Notes under the pieces: model-generated
The model's database searches: none
What the model saw: the letters and a program-made list of their open reading frames with translations, nothing else
Told to the model about the DNA's origin: nothing
Origin: G963668345 sp965226215
Lineage (GTDB): Bacteria > Acidobacteriota > Terriglobia > Bryobacterales > UBA6623
DNA length: 64,000 nucleotides
Direction of reading: 5' to 3'
Assembly (NCBI GenBank): GCA_965226215.1
Contig: CBDDCH010000002.1
Coordinates: 4,092,001-4,156,000, forward strand
Position numbers and translations under genes: made by a program
Shown here: positions 1 through 8,442 of the stretch, piece by piece
Layout of the letters: every line of letters begins with the position of its first letter
Position numbering within the stretch: position 1 is the stretch's first letter

Positions 1-156
1 CACGGCAAAGCACAAAGGAGAGAAGTTGCGATCGGGTGTCACATCCTCAACCGGATGGCCGAGCTGGGTAGGCCGAAATCCTGCGCTGTGGTGTCCTGAA
101 CGAGAAGTTGGAAAAGCGCCCCCACTCGCGCCGCAGTTGAATCATGCAACAGCGCT
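1..156. other. Left-edge DNA upstream of the IS256 remnant, unassigned
   Basis: No convincing gene. One short frame open from the window edge to a stop near position 103 could be the tail of a transposase (it contains ILNRMAELGRPKS), but I cannot assign it to a family. Homology to the intact IS256 copy at 39279-40692 begins only at about 157, so this is the DNA that replaced the element's 5' part. Confidence 0.3.
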
Positions 157-618
157 GCGGCACTGCGGAAAGTCTATCCGGCGACCGGTGAGCAACGCTG
201 CTGGCTCCACAAGACGGCCAACGTGCTCAATAAGCTGCCGCAGAGCATGCAGGGCAAAGCCAAGCAGGCGCTGCGCGACATCTATCTTGCCGAGAGTCGG
301 CAGACGGCGGAGGCCGCTCTGGACCGTTTCAAGAACCTATACGAGAAGAAGTTCCCCAAAGCGGTCGAGTGCCTGGAAAAAGACCGCCAAGTGCTGCTGG
401 CTTTCTACGACTTTCCGGCCGAGCACTGGGGGCACTTGCGGACGACGAACCCGATCGAGTCCACCTTTGCGACGGTCCGTTTGCGGCAGCGACGAACGAA
501 GGGTTGTGGCAGCCGCGAAGCGTCGTTAACGATGGTCTTCATGCTGGCCCGCCAAGCCGAGCGCCACTGGCGACGCCTGAACGGTTCGGAAGTGATTGTG
601 GTTCTTCCGGGTTTCTAG
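157..618 (+). pseudogene. IS256-family transposase, C-terminal remnant
   Basis: The frame starts inside the codons for AALRKVYPATG, which are residues 258-268 of the intact 424-residue copy, and continues through WGHLRTTNPIEST (with the third catalytic acidic residue, Glu358) to GSEVIV. It then runs into ISL3 copy 1 and stops at 618. The natural continuation, HVLEGKVFKDGLMVQ to the TGA at 1965-1967, lies beyond the insertion. Both Asp residues of the DDE triad are lost, so it is inactive. The first ATG of the fragment is at 223, but this is an internal Met, not a true start. Confidence 0.85.
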
Positions 619-1898
619 TGGGCGAGTGAGGCTCGGTGGTAGTCTCGCGGGATGCAAGACCGCGAGCTATACCGCCAGATTCTGGGCATCGAAAGTCCCT
701 GGAAAGTCGTGCGAGTGGAGCTGCGCCGAGCCGACGGCGAAGTCCACGTCTTCCTCGAACACGACGAGCAAGTCCGCTGGCCGTGCCGCCAATGCAGCGC
801 CGTGTGCGCACTCCACGATCATCAGCCCGAACGCCGCTGGCGTCACCTCGACACCTGTCAGTACCGCACGATCCTGCACGCCCGGCCGCCGCGCAGCGAC
901 TGCTCCGAGCACGGGCCGCGCGTCGTGCGACTGCCCTGGGCCGAGGCTTCCAGCCGCTTCACCGCGCTGTTTGAAGCTCTCGCGATCTCGTGGCTGAAGG
1001 AAGCCAGCCAGCAAGGCATCGCCGAGTTGCTGGCGCTGAGCTGGGACGAGATTCACGGCATCCTGGAACGCGCCGTGCAACGTGGGCTCGAACGTCGCGC
1101 GGCAGAGCCGATTCCCTACCTGGGCGTCGACGAGAAGAGCTTCCGCAAGCGCCATCGCTATCTCACCGTCGTCAACGATCTCAACCGCTCGCGCGTGTTG
1201 TTCGTCGCCGAGGGACGCCGCCAGGCCAGCCTGGACGGCTTTTGGAAGACGTTGAGCGCAGAGCAACTCGCCCGAGTCGAGGCCGTCGCGATGGACATGT
1301 GGGATCCTTACGTCGCCTCGACCCGGGAGCATCTCGACGAATCGGAGAAAAAGATCGTTTACGACAAATATCACATCGCGGCGCATCTGGCGAAGGCGGT
1401 GGACCAGGTGCGGCGGGCGGAGAACAAGCGTTTACTGGCCCTCGGCGACGAGCGTTTGACAGGCACGAAGTACGCTTGGCTGCGGCATCCGGCGAACTTT
1501 TCCGAGGACGCCTGGCGCGAGTTCCGCGCGCTGCGCGAAAGCGACTTGAAGACGGCGCGGGCGTGGGCGTTGAAGGAAACGGCTATGCGGCTGTTCGACT
1601 ATCGTCGCGAATCGGCGGCGCGAGCTTTCTTCGAGCAATGGCGCGGCTGGGCGAGTCGCAGCCGGCTGACGCCGATGGTCACCGTAGCGCGGATGTTGAC
1701 GGCTCGCCTCGAAAACATACTCACGTGTCTGAAACACCGCATTACGAACGCGGTCAGCGAGGGGTTGAACTCAAGGATTCAATGGGTCAAGGCCACGGCG
1801 CGCGGTTTCCGCAATCAACAGAACTTCATCAACGCCATCTACTTCCACTGTGGGAAACTCGATCTGGCTCCTTCGCCCACTTAAAACCCGGAAGAGCC
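600..1898 (+). mobile_element. ISL3-family insertion sequence, copy 1 (1299 bp)
   Basis: Left end GGTTCTTCCGGGTTT and right end, read inward on the other strand, GGCTCTTCCGGGTTT form imperfect terminal inverted repeats of about 26 bp. The 8-bp sequence GTGATTGT is directly repeated at 592-599 and 1899-1906, a perfect target-site duplication of the size known for ISL3. The target is the transposase gene of an IS256 element. Two further copies (5946-7244 and 30758-32056) have the same length and orientation. Confidence 0.96.
652..1884 (+). CDS. ISL3-family transposase (copy 1)
   Basis: A 410-residue DDE transposase filling the ISL3 element. A Cys-rich N-terminal zinc-finger-like region (Cys45, Cys48, Cys52, Cys84) is followed by the catalytic core: Asp160 in YLGVDEKSF, Asp215 in VAMDMWDPY and Glu370 in ITNAVSEGLNS, the expected DDE arrangement. 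It differs from copies 2 and 3 by Cys359 where they have Tyr (TGT against TAT). The start ATG lies about 50 bp inside the left inverted repeat, and the stop is 14 bp before the right end. Apparently intact and possibly active, although the Cys359 change is untested. Confidence 0.95.
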   Translation: MQDRELYRQILGIESPWKVVRVELRRADGEVHVFLEHDEQVRWPCRQCSAVCALHDHQPERRWRHLDTCQYRTILHARPPRSDCSEHGPRVVRLPWAEASSRFTALFEALAISWLKEASQQGIAELLALSWDEIHGILERAVQRGLERRAAEPIPYLGVDEKSFRKRHRYLTVVNDLNRSRVLFVAEGRRQASLDGFWKTLSAEQLARVEAVAMDMWDPYVASTREHLDESEKKIVYDKYHIAAHLAKAVDQVRRAENKRLLALGDERLTGTKYAWLRHPANFSEDAWREFRALRESDLKTARAWALKETAMRLFDYRRESAARAFFEQWRGWASRSRLTPMVTVARMLTARLENILTCLKHRITNAVSEGLNSRIQWVKATARGFRNQQNFINAIYFHCGKLDLAPSPT

Positions 1899-1999
1899 GT
1901 GATTGTTCATGTCTTAGAGGGAAAGGTTTTCAAGGATGGATTGATGGTTCAGGAAAACGCCGCCTGACCTCGCCCATCCACAACATTTGACGATATCTC

Positions 2000-2327
2000 A
2001 CACAGCAAAGCCCAGGATACCGGTCATGATCAATAAAAACCTGGTGGCATACGTTCGTGGGTTCACTAGGTTATCCTCCGTCCTTCGCGATTGTTCGCCA
2101 AGCGCTCGCGCACACTCTACACCTGCATGCGCCAGCAGACCAAGCGTAGACTTTGCGAGATTCTAAAGTCAATAGTACTTGCATGGTACGGAAGGAACAG
2201 TACTTTTCACCTGGGGAGGCTCAGTCCTGTTTGGGAAACGATCTGATTCATCTCCACGCTATGACCCCACTACCCGGGGTGCCCTCTCCCTGGGCGTGTT
2301 TTTCGGCGGCTTAGCGGCGCTCATGAC
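2000..2327. other. Intergenic, no gene recognised
   Basis: Between the end of the IS256 remnant and the minus-strand module. Short frames exist, but none has a credible start, ribosome-binding site or recognisable protein. I see no tRNA, terminator or repeat here. Confidence 0.4.
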
Positions 2328-2726
2328 TCAATCGGCGGCAATAGCGATCTGCTCGGGGTGAAACTCACGCGTCCGAGGCTCGCCCTTGAAGTGAACTCGC
2401 GCGCGGTCGTGAAAGACCTGTAACAGGATGCCCGCTCCCTCGGGCGTCAGCACCCGGTGATCCAGCAGTGCATAAAGCTTCGCCGAGGGAACGCCGAATT
2501 TCCGCTCAGCCGCGAGACACTCAGGGGGCCACAGGGGCTCGGAAGCCGGCCCGGACTGCCGCCCCAGCAGCGCCAAGGCCTCGGGTTTTTGCCGGCGCAG
2601 AACCTCCACGGCCTCGGCCACGGGCTGGGGCGTGGGGTCGGGAATGCGGCAACGAATGCGGTCTCCTTCGAGCCTGACTCGGCCGCCTACTACTTCGATG
2701 GCGTGGACCGCCTGCGTAACGGTCAT
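2328..2726 (-). CDS. Small protein with TubC-like N-terminal domain
   Basis: 132 residues. The first ~50 residues (GGRVRLEGDRIRCRIP ... AEAVEVLRRQKPEALALL) resemble the TubC N-terminal docking-domain fold. This short domain occurs both in NRPS/PKS proteins and as an accessory region of replication proteins in mobile elements. The rest (KFGVPSAKLYALLDHRV) is not assigned. It is the last gene of the minus-strand module, about 140 bp after the AAA ATPase. The module context argues for a mobile-element role rather than secondary metabolism. Function unknown. Confidence 0.5.
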   Translation of the reverse strand: MTVTQAVHAIEVVGGRVRLEGDRIRCRIPDPTPQPVAEAVEVLRRQKPEALALLGRQSGPASEPLWPPECLAAERKFGVPSAKLYALLDHRVLTPEGAGILLQVFHDRARVHFKGEPRTREFHPEQIAIAAD

Positions 2727-2864
2727 AGATCAGTTTCTTTCCATTCTCTGGCCGGCTGGCCGGGGGCGTCGGAGGGTAGTTCCCGTGGTCGCATCGCAGT
2801 GTCGCTGCTGCTGGGTGTGGGCCAAAACTCGCCTCTTGGCGGCTGCCCGCCCCTTCGAAGGGGC

Positions 2865-4118
2865 TCAACTTCTTCGAAGGGGCTCACCCCCTGCGGCTTG
2901 AGCATCTTCGGGAAATTTGAGCACCTTCGGTGGCAGGCTCCACTCCCAGCCGCCGGCAAAGCCGCATTTACGCACCGAGATTTTCAGAGCCTCCTTGGCT
3001 CGTCGAACGGTTGCCCACGAAAGGCCGGCCGCGTTCGATTGTCGCTTGACCTCCTCCGAGGAGACCGGCCCCTCGGCCAACAACTCGGAGAGAAACGCCT
3101 CCGCCTCAGTCAAGGCGTCGCCTCGTTCGTGGGCGCTTCCTCCGGCGGCGATAATTTCGGAAGCGGTGGTAGTGACTTCCCCTGGAACCCACAGGAGTGA
3201 AGTAGTCGGCAGCTCCCCGGCTTCAGTACGGACGGTTGTCGGCTGAATCTCGAAGGCCAAGCCGTTTCCATCAGCGCCTAAATTGTTTTTCAACGGCACG
3301 AAGAGACGACGGGCAGCGTTGTGGGGATCCTTGCCCACAAGCCAGGCGGAGCGGGCGGCGGCGACGAACGCAAGAGAGCCGGTTACCCGGCTCAATGCGT
3401 CGGCGTGGGCGTTTTTGTTCAGGTGAGCTATGGCGAGAACCGCCACGCGGCGTTCAGCCGCCAGCGCAGCCAATGGAGCCAGTAACCCCCGGACAGACGC
3501 ATCGCGGTGAGAGTCTAACTCGCCCAAATATGCGGAGATGGGATCAACAACCACTAGCGCCGCGTCCGGAATTTTCTCCAGGGCCGCGCTGAGCTTGTCA
3601 ATATCGTCTACTAGGCGGATCTCTCGGGGCACTTCCCGGCCTTCCGGGGTGAAGCCTGCCCTGACGCCCCGAATAATATACACTCGATCAAGGTTTGCGC
3701 CATTGGCCATAAGGCGCGGAATGATCGTGTCGGCGGGATCGTCTTCGGCGCTCAGAATCAGCGTGTCTCCGAGACAACCCGGCGCGCCGTCCGGCCAGTT
3801 CCACCCCTGGCTGGCGGTGGCCGCCAAAACCAGCGCGAGTTGAGATTTGCCGACGCCCGGGTGCCCGACGAGTAGAGAGAGTTTGCCACGGGCGATGCGG
3901 CCGGGCCACAGCCAATGGATCGGCACGGGCTTAATATCGGCGGCGGGGGTGAGGATGATCGAGTTCCCGTCAACCTTCAGGCGCGGATACAAGTCTTCAG
4001 CCTGCCGTACGACTTCTGCGCGTTCGATCGGGGGTTCGCACCGCGCCCCCCCCCCAGCCGACGAGGGCGGCTTCAAACTCGTCGTACGATTTACAGCCCG
4101 CACGGATACGGCGGGCAA
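2865..4118 (-). CDS. AAA-family (RepA/AAA_25-type) ATPase, probable C-terminal half of a primase-helicase
   Basis: A RecA-fold ATPase of the AAA_25/RepA type. Walker A is GHPGVGKSQLA (about residues 87-97), Walker B is ALVVVDPISAYL, and an SAEDD motif typical of this family lies between. Residues before about 45 are probably not native. The segment ARCEPPIERAEVVRQAEDLYP is what normally follows a primase-polymerase domain in one fused polypeptide. Here it is one frame off the upstream primase, and the shift lies in a run of ten C (plus strand) at 4046-4055. With one base fewer, primase and ATPase would read as a single protein of about 640 residues. Likely role: replication of an integrated or satellite element. 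Confidence 0.8.
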   Translation of the reverse strand: MPAVSVRAVNRTTSLKPPSSAGGGARCEPPIERAEVVRQAEDLYPRLKVDGNSIILTPAADIKPVPIHWLWPGRIARGKLSLLVGHPGVGKSQLALVLAATASQGWNWPDGAPGCLGDTLILSAEDDPADTIIPRLMANGANLDRVYIIRGVRAGFTPEGREVPREIRLVDDIDKLSAALEKIPDAALVVVDPISAYLGELDSHRDASVRGLLAPLAALAAERRVAVLAIAHLNKNAHADALSRVTGSLAFVAAARSAWLVGKDPHNAARRLFVPLKNNLGADGNGLAFEIQPTTVRTEAGELPTTSLLWVPGEVTTTASEIIAAGGSAHERGDALTEAEAFLSELLAEGPVSSEEVKRQSNAAGLSWATVRRAKEALKISVRKCGFAGGWEWSLPPKVLKFPEDAQAAGGEPLRRS

Positions 4119-4788
4119 AGCCTACTAGCGAGTCGTGGCGTTTTCCTTTCTGAACGCGGTTGCCTGGCTCGCCGACATGGTGATCGGGTTGTTGTTCGCG
4201 GCTTGGGGCGGACGAGGCCTGATCCAACAGTTCCAGCAGCCAAGGGGGGGCTGGCGGAGGTTCGCCTTCCAGCGGCCGCTGAAGCCATTTGTAATGCCCG
4301 CCGGAGACGTGGCGGCTCGACTCGACGAGAAAGTAGGCCGCACCGGAACGAGCGTCAAGCCCAGGGCCGAAGCGCTCCGGCCGGCTCGTGATCGTCAGCC
4401 CGTCGGGGAGGGTGAACAAGTGGTGGCGCCCGCCGCCGCCCGAGACGGCGGACCACTCAACTGGTAGGGGGGTGTGTTCGCGCTCAAGCCGGGCAAGGGT
4501 GACAAGGCCGTTCTTGGCTTTGTCGGCGTCCAGCAGCAGTCGATGGGGTCCAAGCACAGCGCCGATGTTCGCCACCGGCCAATGACTCCACCAACTGCGG
4601 ATCGTGTCGCCGTCAGTTGTGGCCGCGTCCTGCCACTTGGCAATTAGTGGATGTTTTGCAGGCGAGCGACAGCCGCGGCCTTGCGAACAGGCACAGGCGG
4701 TCCCCGCCGGCCACCAGCATGGCACAACGCGCAGGCCGAGCTTGGCGTAGCGTAGCGCGCAGCGCAGCATGACGCCCCCGTCAGCCAT
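3997..4788 (-). CDS. Bifunctional primase-polymerase (Prim-Pol) domain protein
   Basis: Archaeo-eukaryotic-type Prim-Pol domain. The metal-binding motif is LLLDADKAKNG (D-x-D), followed by SGGGGRHHLF and GLDARSGAAYFLVES, in the order known for phage and plasmid primases. I chose the ATG at 4788: it overlaps the AlpA stop (TGA 4783-4781) by 8 bases, which suggests translational coupling. The long upstream extension of the frame (to 4980) is AlpA in another frame. The frame leaves the family after YDEFEAALVGWGGG at the C10 run and ends in unrelated residues. The helicase half continues in the next frame. Confidence 0.78.
   Translation of the reverse strand: MADGGVMLRCALRYAKLGLRVVPCWWPAGTACACSQGRGCRSPAKHPLIAKWQDAATTDGDTIRSWWSHWPVANIGAVLGPHRLLLDADKAKNGLVTLARLEREHTPLPVEWSAVSGGGGRHHLFTLPDGLTITSRPERFGPGLDARSGAAYFLVESSRHVSGGHYKWLQRPLEGEPPPAPPWLLELLDQASSAPSREQQPDHHVGEPGNRVQKGKRHDSLVGFARRIRAGCKSYDEFEAALVGWGGGAVRTPDRTRRSRTAG
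4046..4055. repeat. C10 homopolymer at the primase/ATPase junction
   Basis: Ten consecutive C on the plus strand, G10 in the sense of the genes. A length of 9 (or 12) would fuse the Prim-Pol and AAA frames. Either a slippage-prone contingency tract or a base-calling error. Confidence 0.85.
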
Positions 4789-5029
4789 TGTGTCGCTCTG
4801 CTCCCTGGAGGAGTTGGCGCGGCGCGTAAGTCCCCGCTGGCGGTTCGCCGCGCTCGCGGACGCGGCTAATCCAATCTTCAATCTCGTCGGCTGGCCACAA
4901 GGCAGCCCGTCCGAGATGGCAAGGCGGCGGCATTCTGCCGTCGGCGCAGCGCGCGTAAATCGCCGATCGTCGCAGCCCAACGACGCCCATTACCGCCGGG
5001 AGCCGCAGAAGTTTTTGGATGTTCGGCAT
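4781..5029 (-). CDS. AlpA-family helix-turn-helix regulator / excisionase-like
   Basis: 82 residues. LLRLPAVMGVVGLRRSAIYA, then GRMPPPCHLGRAALW and PADEIEDWI, is the classic AlpA/MerR-type winged-helix pattern: a recognition helix, then a basic wing, then W-x-x-DEI-x-x-W. AlpA proteins control excision and replication genes of prophages and integrative elements. It is first in the coupled AlpA-primase-ATPase set, which supports a mobile-element origin. No integrase lies next to it in this window. Confidence 0.8.
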   Translation of the reverse strand: MPNIQKLLRLPAVMGVVGLRRSAIYARCADGRMPPPCHLGRAALWPADEIEDWISRVRERGEPPAGTYAPRQLLQGAERHNG

Positions 5030-5071
5030 ACCCCATTTTTGCCCAGGCTCGAAGAAACGCCCAGGACATAA

Positions 5072-5082
5072 GGGGGGGGGGG
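5072..5082. repeat. G11 homopolymer between two module genes
   Basis: Eleven consecutive G in the 59-bp gap between the minus-strand gene ending at 5089 and AlpA starting at 5029. It lies upstream of AlpA, so its length could alter promoter or leader spacing. Length may be unreliable in the assembly. Confidence 0.8.
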
Positions 5083-5088
5083 TACTTT

Positions 5089-5856
5089 TTATGTCCGGTC
5101 GGCCAGGCTGAAGCCGATCGCCGACGCGGTACGACTTACCGCTTTTCGAACAGCATCGCCGTCAATTGCATCGCGCAACGAAGCGTTATAGCGCTCCGCG
5201 ACGCAGTCGTAGGCTAAACGCTTGCAGACCCTCAGTACGAGCCATTCGTAGTGGACCTGGAGACTGTCGGCGCTCCTCCGGCGTTTTCTCACGGTCGGAG
5301 AATACCCAAGGTCCGAAGCAGTTTTTTTGGCCGACGTTCGGTAGGATTTCAGGCGTCTGTGCAATTGCGTTTCCGCCCTTTGTGCGAACTGTTCCCAAGA
5401 CTCAGACCCAAACTTCCATCCATCGTCCAGAACAAACTCAAACTTCCCCGCTGTAAGACTGAAACCCAACGATTCGGGGGTGGCGGTGGGTGTCTTCGAA
5501 ATATCGAGACGCTGGGCGCTTTCGGTGTCCAGATTCCAGGCGAAAATGCAGTGCAATCCGTGTTCCGGCACCCACAAGTTCTGGTGCGGCCGAAGATGAT
5601 ACCGATTGGCCCACTCCGTGACGGCCGACCACATTACCTCGAAAGTACGCCCTTCCGAGAACGCTCGCATTGCAACTGGTAGAACGCAATCACGTAAGTC
5701 GTCGAGCACCTCGTGTGCCTGGCTCGCAATTGCCTCAAAGAAACGCCGTCGTCCCGCCGACACGACAGGGTCATACCATTCCTGGCGGTAGAAGTCCGGA
5801 AGATCTGGATCTCGCGGTTTGCGGGGCACAGGGCGATCGCTCCTAAGCCGTATCAC
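5089..5856 (-). CDS. Hypothetical protein of the mobile module
   Basis: 255 residues, soluble, rich in charged and aromatic residues (FYRQEWYDPV, WANRYHLRPHQNLWVPEH, WEQFAQRAETQLHRRLKSY). I recognise no family, signal peptide or membrane segment. The basic stretch VRKRRRSAD near residue 195 could contact nucleic acid, but that is speculation. It lies 60 bp upstream of AlpA on the same strand and is probably part of the same element. The ATP-dependent functions are in the neighbours, not here. Confidence 0.6.
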   Translation of the reverse strand: MIRLRSDRPVPRKPRDPDLPDFYRQEWYDPVVSAGRRRFFEAIASQAHEVLDDLRDCVLPVAMRAFSEGRTFEVMWSAVTEWANRYHLRPHQNLWVPEHGLHCIFAWNLDTESAQRLDISKTPTATPESLGFSLTAGKFEFVLDDGWKFGSESWEQFAQRAETQLHRRLKSYRTSAKKTASDLGYSPTVRKRRRSADSLQVHYEWLVLRVCKRLAYDCVAERYNASLRDAIDGDAVRKAVSRTASAIGFSLADRT

Positions 5857-5945
5857 TCACGGCGGCTGTAGTCCACAAGAAACAAGTTCAACACTAAATG
5901 GCGCGCCAAACAACTCAGCTTGGAAGCCTAGGGACTAAAACCAGA

Positions 5946-7244
5946 GGTTCTTCCGGGTTTCTAGTGGGCGAGTGAGGCTCGGTGGTAGTCTCGCGGGATG
6001 CAAGACCGCGAGCTATACCGCCAGATTCTGGGCATCGAAAGTCCCTGGAAAGTCGTGCGAGTGGAGCTGCGCCGAGCCGACGGCGAAGTCCACGTCTTCC
6101 TCGAACACGACGAGCAAGTCCGCTGGCCGTGCCGCCAATGCAGCGCCGTGTGCGCACTCCACGATCATCAGCCCGAACGCCGCTGGCGTCACCTCGACAC
6201 CTGTCAGTACCGCACGATCCTGCACGCCCGGCCGCCGCGCAGCGACTGCTCCGAGCACGGGCCGCGCGTCGTGCGACTGCCCTGGGCCGAGGCTTCCAGT
6301 CGCTTCACCGCGCTGTTTGAAGCTCTCGCGATCTCGTGGCTGAAGGAAGCCAGCCAGCAAGGCATCGCCGAGTTGCTGGCGCTGAGCTGGGACGAGATTC
6401 ACGGCATCCTGGAACGCGCCGTGCAACGTGGGCTCGAACGTCGCGCGGCAGAGCCGATTCCCTACCTGGGCGTCGACGAGAAGAGCTTCCGCAAGCGCCA
6501 TCGCTATCTCACCGTCGTCAACGATCTCAACCGCTCGCGCGTGTTGTTCGTCGCCGAGGGACGCCGCCAGGCCAGCCTGGACGGCTTTTGGAAGACGTTG
6601 AGCGCAGAGCAACTCGCCCGAGTCGAGGCCGTCGCGATGGACATGTGGGATCCTTACGTCGCCTCGACCCGGGAGCATCTCGACGAATCGGAGAAAAAGA
6701 TCGTTTACGACAAATATCACATCGCGGCGCATCTGGCGAAGGCGGTGGACCAGGTGCGGCGGGCGGAGAACAAGCGTTTACTGGCCCTCGGCGACGAGCG
6801 TTTGACAGGCACGAAGTACGCTTGGCTGCGGCATCCGGCGAACTTTTCCGAGGACGCCTGGCGCGAGTTCCGCGCGCTGCGCGAAAGCGACTTGAAGACG
6901 GCGCGGGCGTGGGCGTTGAAGGAAACGGCGATGCGGCTGTTCGACTATCGTCGCGAATCGGCGGCGCGAGCTTTCTTCGAGCAATGGCGCGGCTGGGCGA
7001 GTCGCAGCCGGCTGACGCCGATGGTCACCGTAGCGCGGATGTTGACGGCTCGCCTCGAAAACATACTCACGTATCTGAAACACCGCATTACGAACGCGGT
7101 CAGCGAGGGGTTGAACTCAAGGATTCAATGGGTCAAGGCCACGGCGCGCGGTTTCCGCAATCAACAGAACTTCATCAACGCCATCTACTTCCACTGTGGG
7201 AAACTCGATCTGGCTCCTTCGCCCACTTAAAACCCGGAAGAGCC
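5946..7244 (+). mobile_element. ISL3-family insertion sequence, copy 2 (1299 bp)
   Basis: Same ends as copy 1. The perfect 8-bp target duplication AAACCAGA lies at 5938-5945 and 7245-7252. Copies 1 and 2 flank the AlpA/primase module in direct orientation, but each has its own target duplication. They therefore inserted separately and are not the two ends of one composite transposon. Confidence 0.96.
5998..7230 (+). CDS. ISL3-family transposase (copy 2)
   Basis: 410 residues, identical to copy 3 at protein level as far as I can read and differing from copy 1 only at residue 359 (Tyr here, Cys there). DDE triad Asp160, Asp215 and Glu370; N-terminal Cys-rich zinc-finger-like region. A silent difference (AGT for AGC) near 6299 separates its DNA from copies 1 and 3. 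Complete, with both inverted repeats, so it is a candidate autonomous element. Confidence 0.95.
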   Translation: MQDRELYRQILGIESPWKVVRVELRRADGEVHVFLEHDEQVRWPCRQCSAVCALHDHQPERRWRHLDTCQYRTILHARPPRSDCSEHGPRVVRLPWAEASSRFTALFEALAISWLKEASQQGIAELLALSWDEIHGILERAVQRGLERRAAEPIPYLGVDEKSFRKRHRYLTVVNDLNRSRVLFVAEGRRQASLDGFWKTLSAEQLARVEAVAMDMWDPYVASTREHLDESEKKIVYDKYHIAAHLAKAVDQVRRAENKRLLALGDERLTGTKYAWLRHPANFSEDAWREFRALRESDLKTARAWALKETAMRLFDYRRESAARAFFEQWRGWASRSRLTPMVTVARMLTARLENILTYLKHRITNAVSEGLNSRIQWVKATARGFRNQQNFINAIYFHCGKLDLAPSPT

Positions 7245-7424
7245 AAACCAGAATCTCCGATTTGGCCATCCGGCTCGTTGATGATAAATCCGTTGCGATG
7301 AAAGGTTCCGTGCCAAGGGGTGCGTTTCGGTCCCAAGCGCGTGCGGTGTTGGGGGCCTGATTGGGGACCAAAGACTAGTACGAATAGATAAGTAGCTTGC
7401 CATTAGGTAGATAACTGCTAGATC

Positions 7425-7517
<93 letters not shown>

Positions 7518-7621
7518 GCGGTGTAAACAGGTCGACGCGCGATACTTGCTGATTTAAACCCAATCTAACACACTCTTGAGCCTGCGAGACCATCTCGGAA
7601 GCCCAATTAATCCCGGTTTTA

Positions 7622-7780
7622 GAGGCCATCCTGCACCAGTTCCCTTTCCTGGTCCGGGGCTTTCATGCCGACAACGGCTCGGAGTTTCTCAATCACCGGG
7701 TCGAGAAACTGTTGCACAAGCTGCTGGTGGGCGAGTTCACCAAGTCGCGGGCGCACCGCACGACCGAGCTCGCAGCACAA
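7622..7780 (+). pseudogene. Fragment of integrase-core (rve-type) transposase
   Basis: The frame reads AILHQFPFLVRGFHADNGSE, then FLNHRVEKLLHKLLVGEFTKSRA. This is the second catalytic region (H-x-D-N-G-S-E) of IS481/IS3-like transposases. The first Asp region, the C-terminal Glu region, start and stop are all missing, and the frame becomes low-complexity after about 7780. A remnant only. Confidence 0.7.
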
Positions 7781-8107
7781 CCCGGCAGAGCTTCCCCCTC
7801 CCCCTTACCCCCCCCTCGCCATCCCCACACCTAAATCCTCTATAAAGGAGCTCGCTACCCACCTCCGTGCCCTTACCCACCCAGACCTGTTTCAGGCTCA
7901 TTCTTGGATTGGAAAATGCTCTGTTGCAGAGGCGGACCTTGGTGCGCCAGCCCTTGAAGCTGTTCGCACGAATCCTCCGCCGCCGGGACAAGTGTCAGCG
8001 TCTGGACTCTTCACGCCCGATACTCCGCTACCCATTTGACCGCGGGATGCCCAGGTGGATTAACCTGGTAGTGAACAGATTGGAACCTGGGAAAGGACCC
8101 GACGGAG
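7781..8107. other. Intergenic, C-rich and structureless
   Basis: Begins with a pyrimidine-rich stretch (7795-7835). No credible reading frame, RNA or repeat recognised until the start of the gene at 8108. The promoter of that gene should lie here, but I cannot place it. Confidence 0.35.
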
Positions 8108-8442
8108 ATGCGGAAAACTTCAACCCTGACGCTCGCCTTGCTGCTGGCCGGCATGGCAGCTCCCGCTGCTGAGTTTGAAGGTCATCTGATGGACACCATG
8201 TGTGCCGCCACACGGCTGAACCAAGCCGCCGGCCACACCCTTCGCTGCATCAAGAACTGCTCGAAGAGCGGCTTTGGGCTCGTCACCAAGGGGGGGGGCA
8301 GTATGTCCGCTTCAATGAAGCCGGTAATGTCAAGGCGCTGCGAGCACTCAAAGAGACCGCGAAGCAGGACAATCTACTTGTGAAGGTCAGCGGCGAAATG
8401 AAGGACGGTGTGATTCAGGTGGACAAGCTTACAATCGAATAA
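8108..8442 (+). pseudogene. Small exported Cys-containing protein, frame broken at a G9 run
   Basis: The first frame gives a signal peptide (MRKTSTLTLALLLAGMAAPAAE), then FEGHLMDTMCAA, CIKNCSKSGFGLVTKG. After nine G at 8290-8298 the sense continues in another frame (QYVRFNEAGNVKAL ... MKDGVIQVDKLTIE, stop at 8440-8442). Ten or seven G would give one protein of about 111 residues. A ribosome-binding-like GGAG lies just upstream. The MDTMCA/CIKNC arrangement resembles small secreted proteins I associate with acidobacteria; function unknown. May be phase-variable or a sequencing error rather than a dead gene. Confidence 0.65.
8290..8298. repeat. G9 homopolymer inside the exported-protein gene
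   Basis: Nine consecutive G. One base more or two fewer joins the two halves of the gene at 8108-8442 in frame. Confidence 0.85.

Larger units (their letters stand above)
157..1999 (+). mobile_element. IS256-family element, 5'-truncated and split by an ISL3 insertion
   Basis: From about 157 the sequence matches, nearly base for base, the 3' half of the intact IS256 element at 39279-40692, in the opposite orientation. The match is interrupted at 599 by ISL3 copy 1 and resumes at 1899. The right end, finishing ...CACAACATTTGACGATATCTC at 1999, corresponds to the terminal inverted repeat of the intact copy. The 5' half, including the first catalytic Asp regions and the left inverted repeat, is missing. 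The element cannot move by itself. Confidence 0.88.

Noticed and set aside
1..156. Tail of an IS110-type transposase
   Set aside because: Only about 30 residues in one frame and the similarity is vague.
667..1386. 239-codon antisense frame in each ISL3 copy
   Set aside because: Recurs identically because the three copies are identical; it is the complement of the transposase frame and has no independent support.
592..7252. Composite transposon made of ISL3 copies 1 and 2 carrying the AlpA/primase module
   Set aside because: Each copy has its own perfect 8-bp target duplication at both ends. A composite would have one duplication only at the outer ends.
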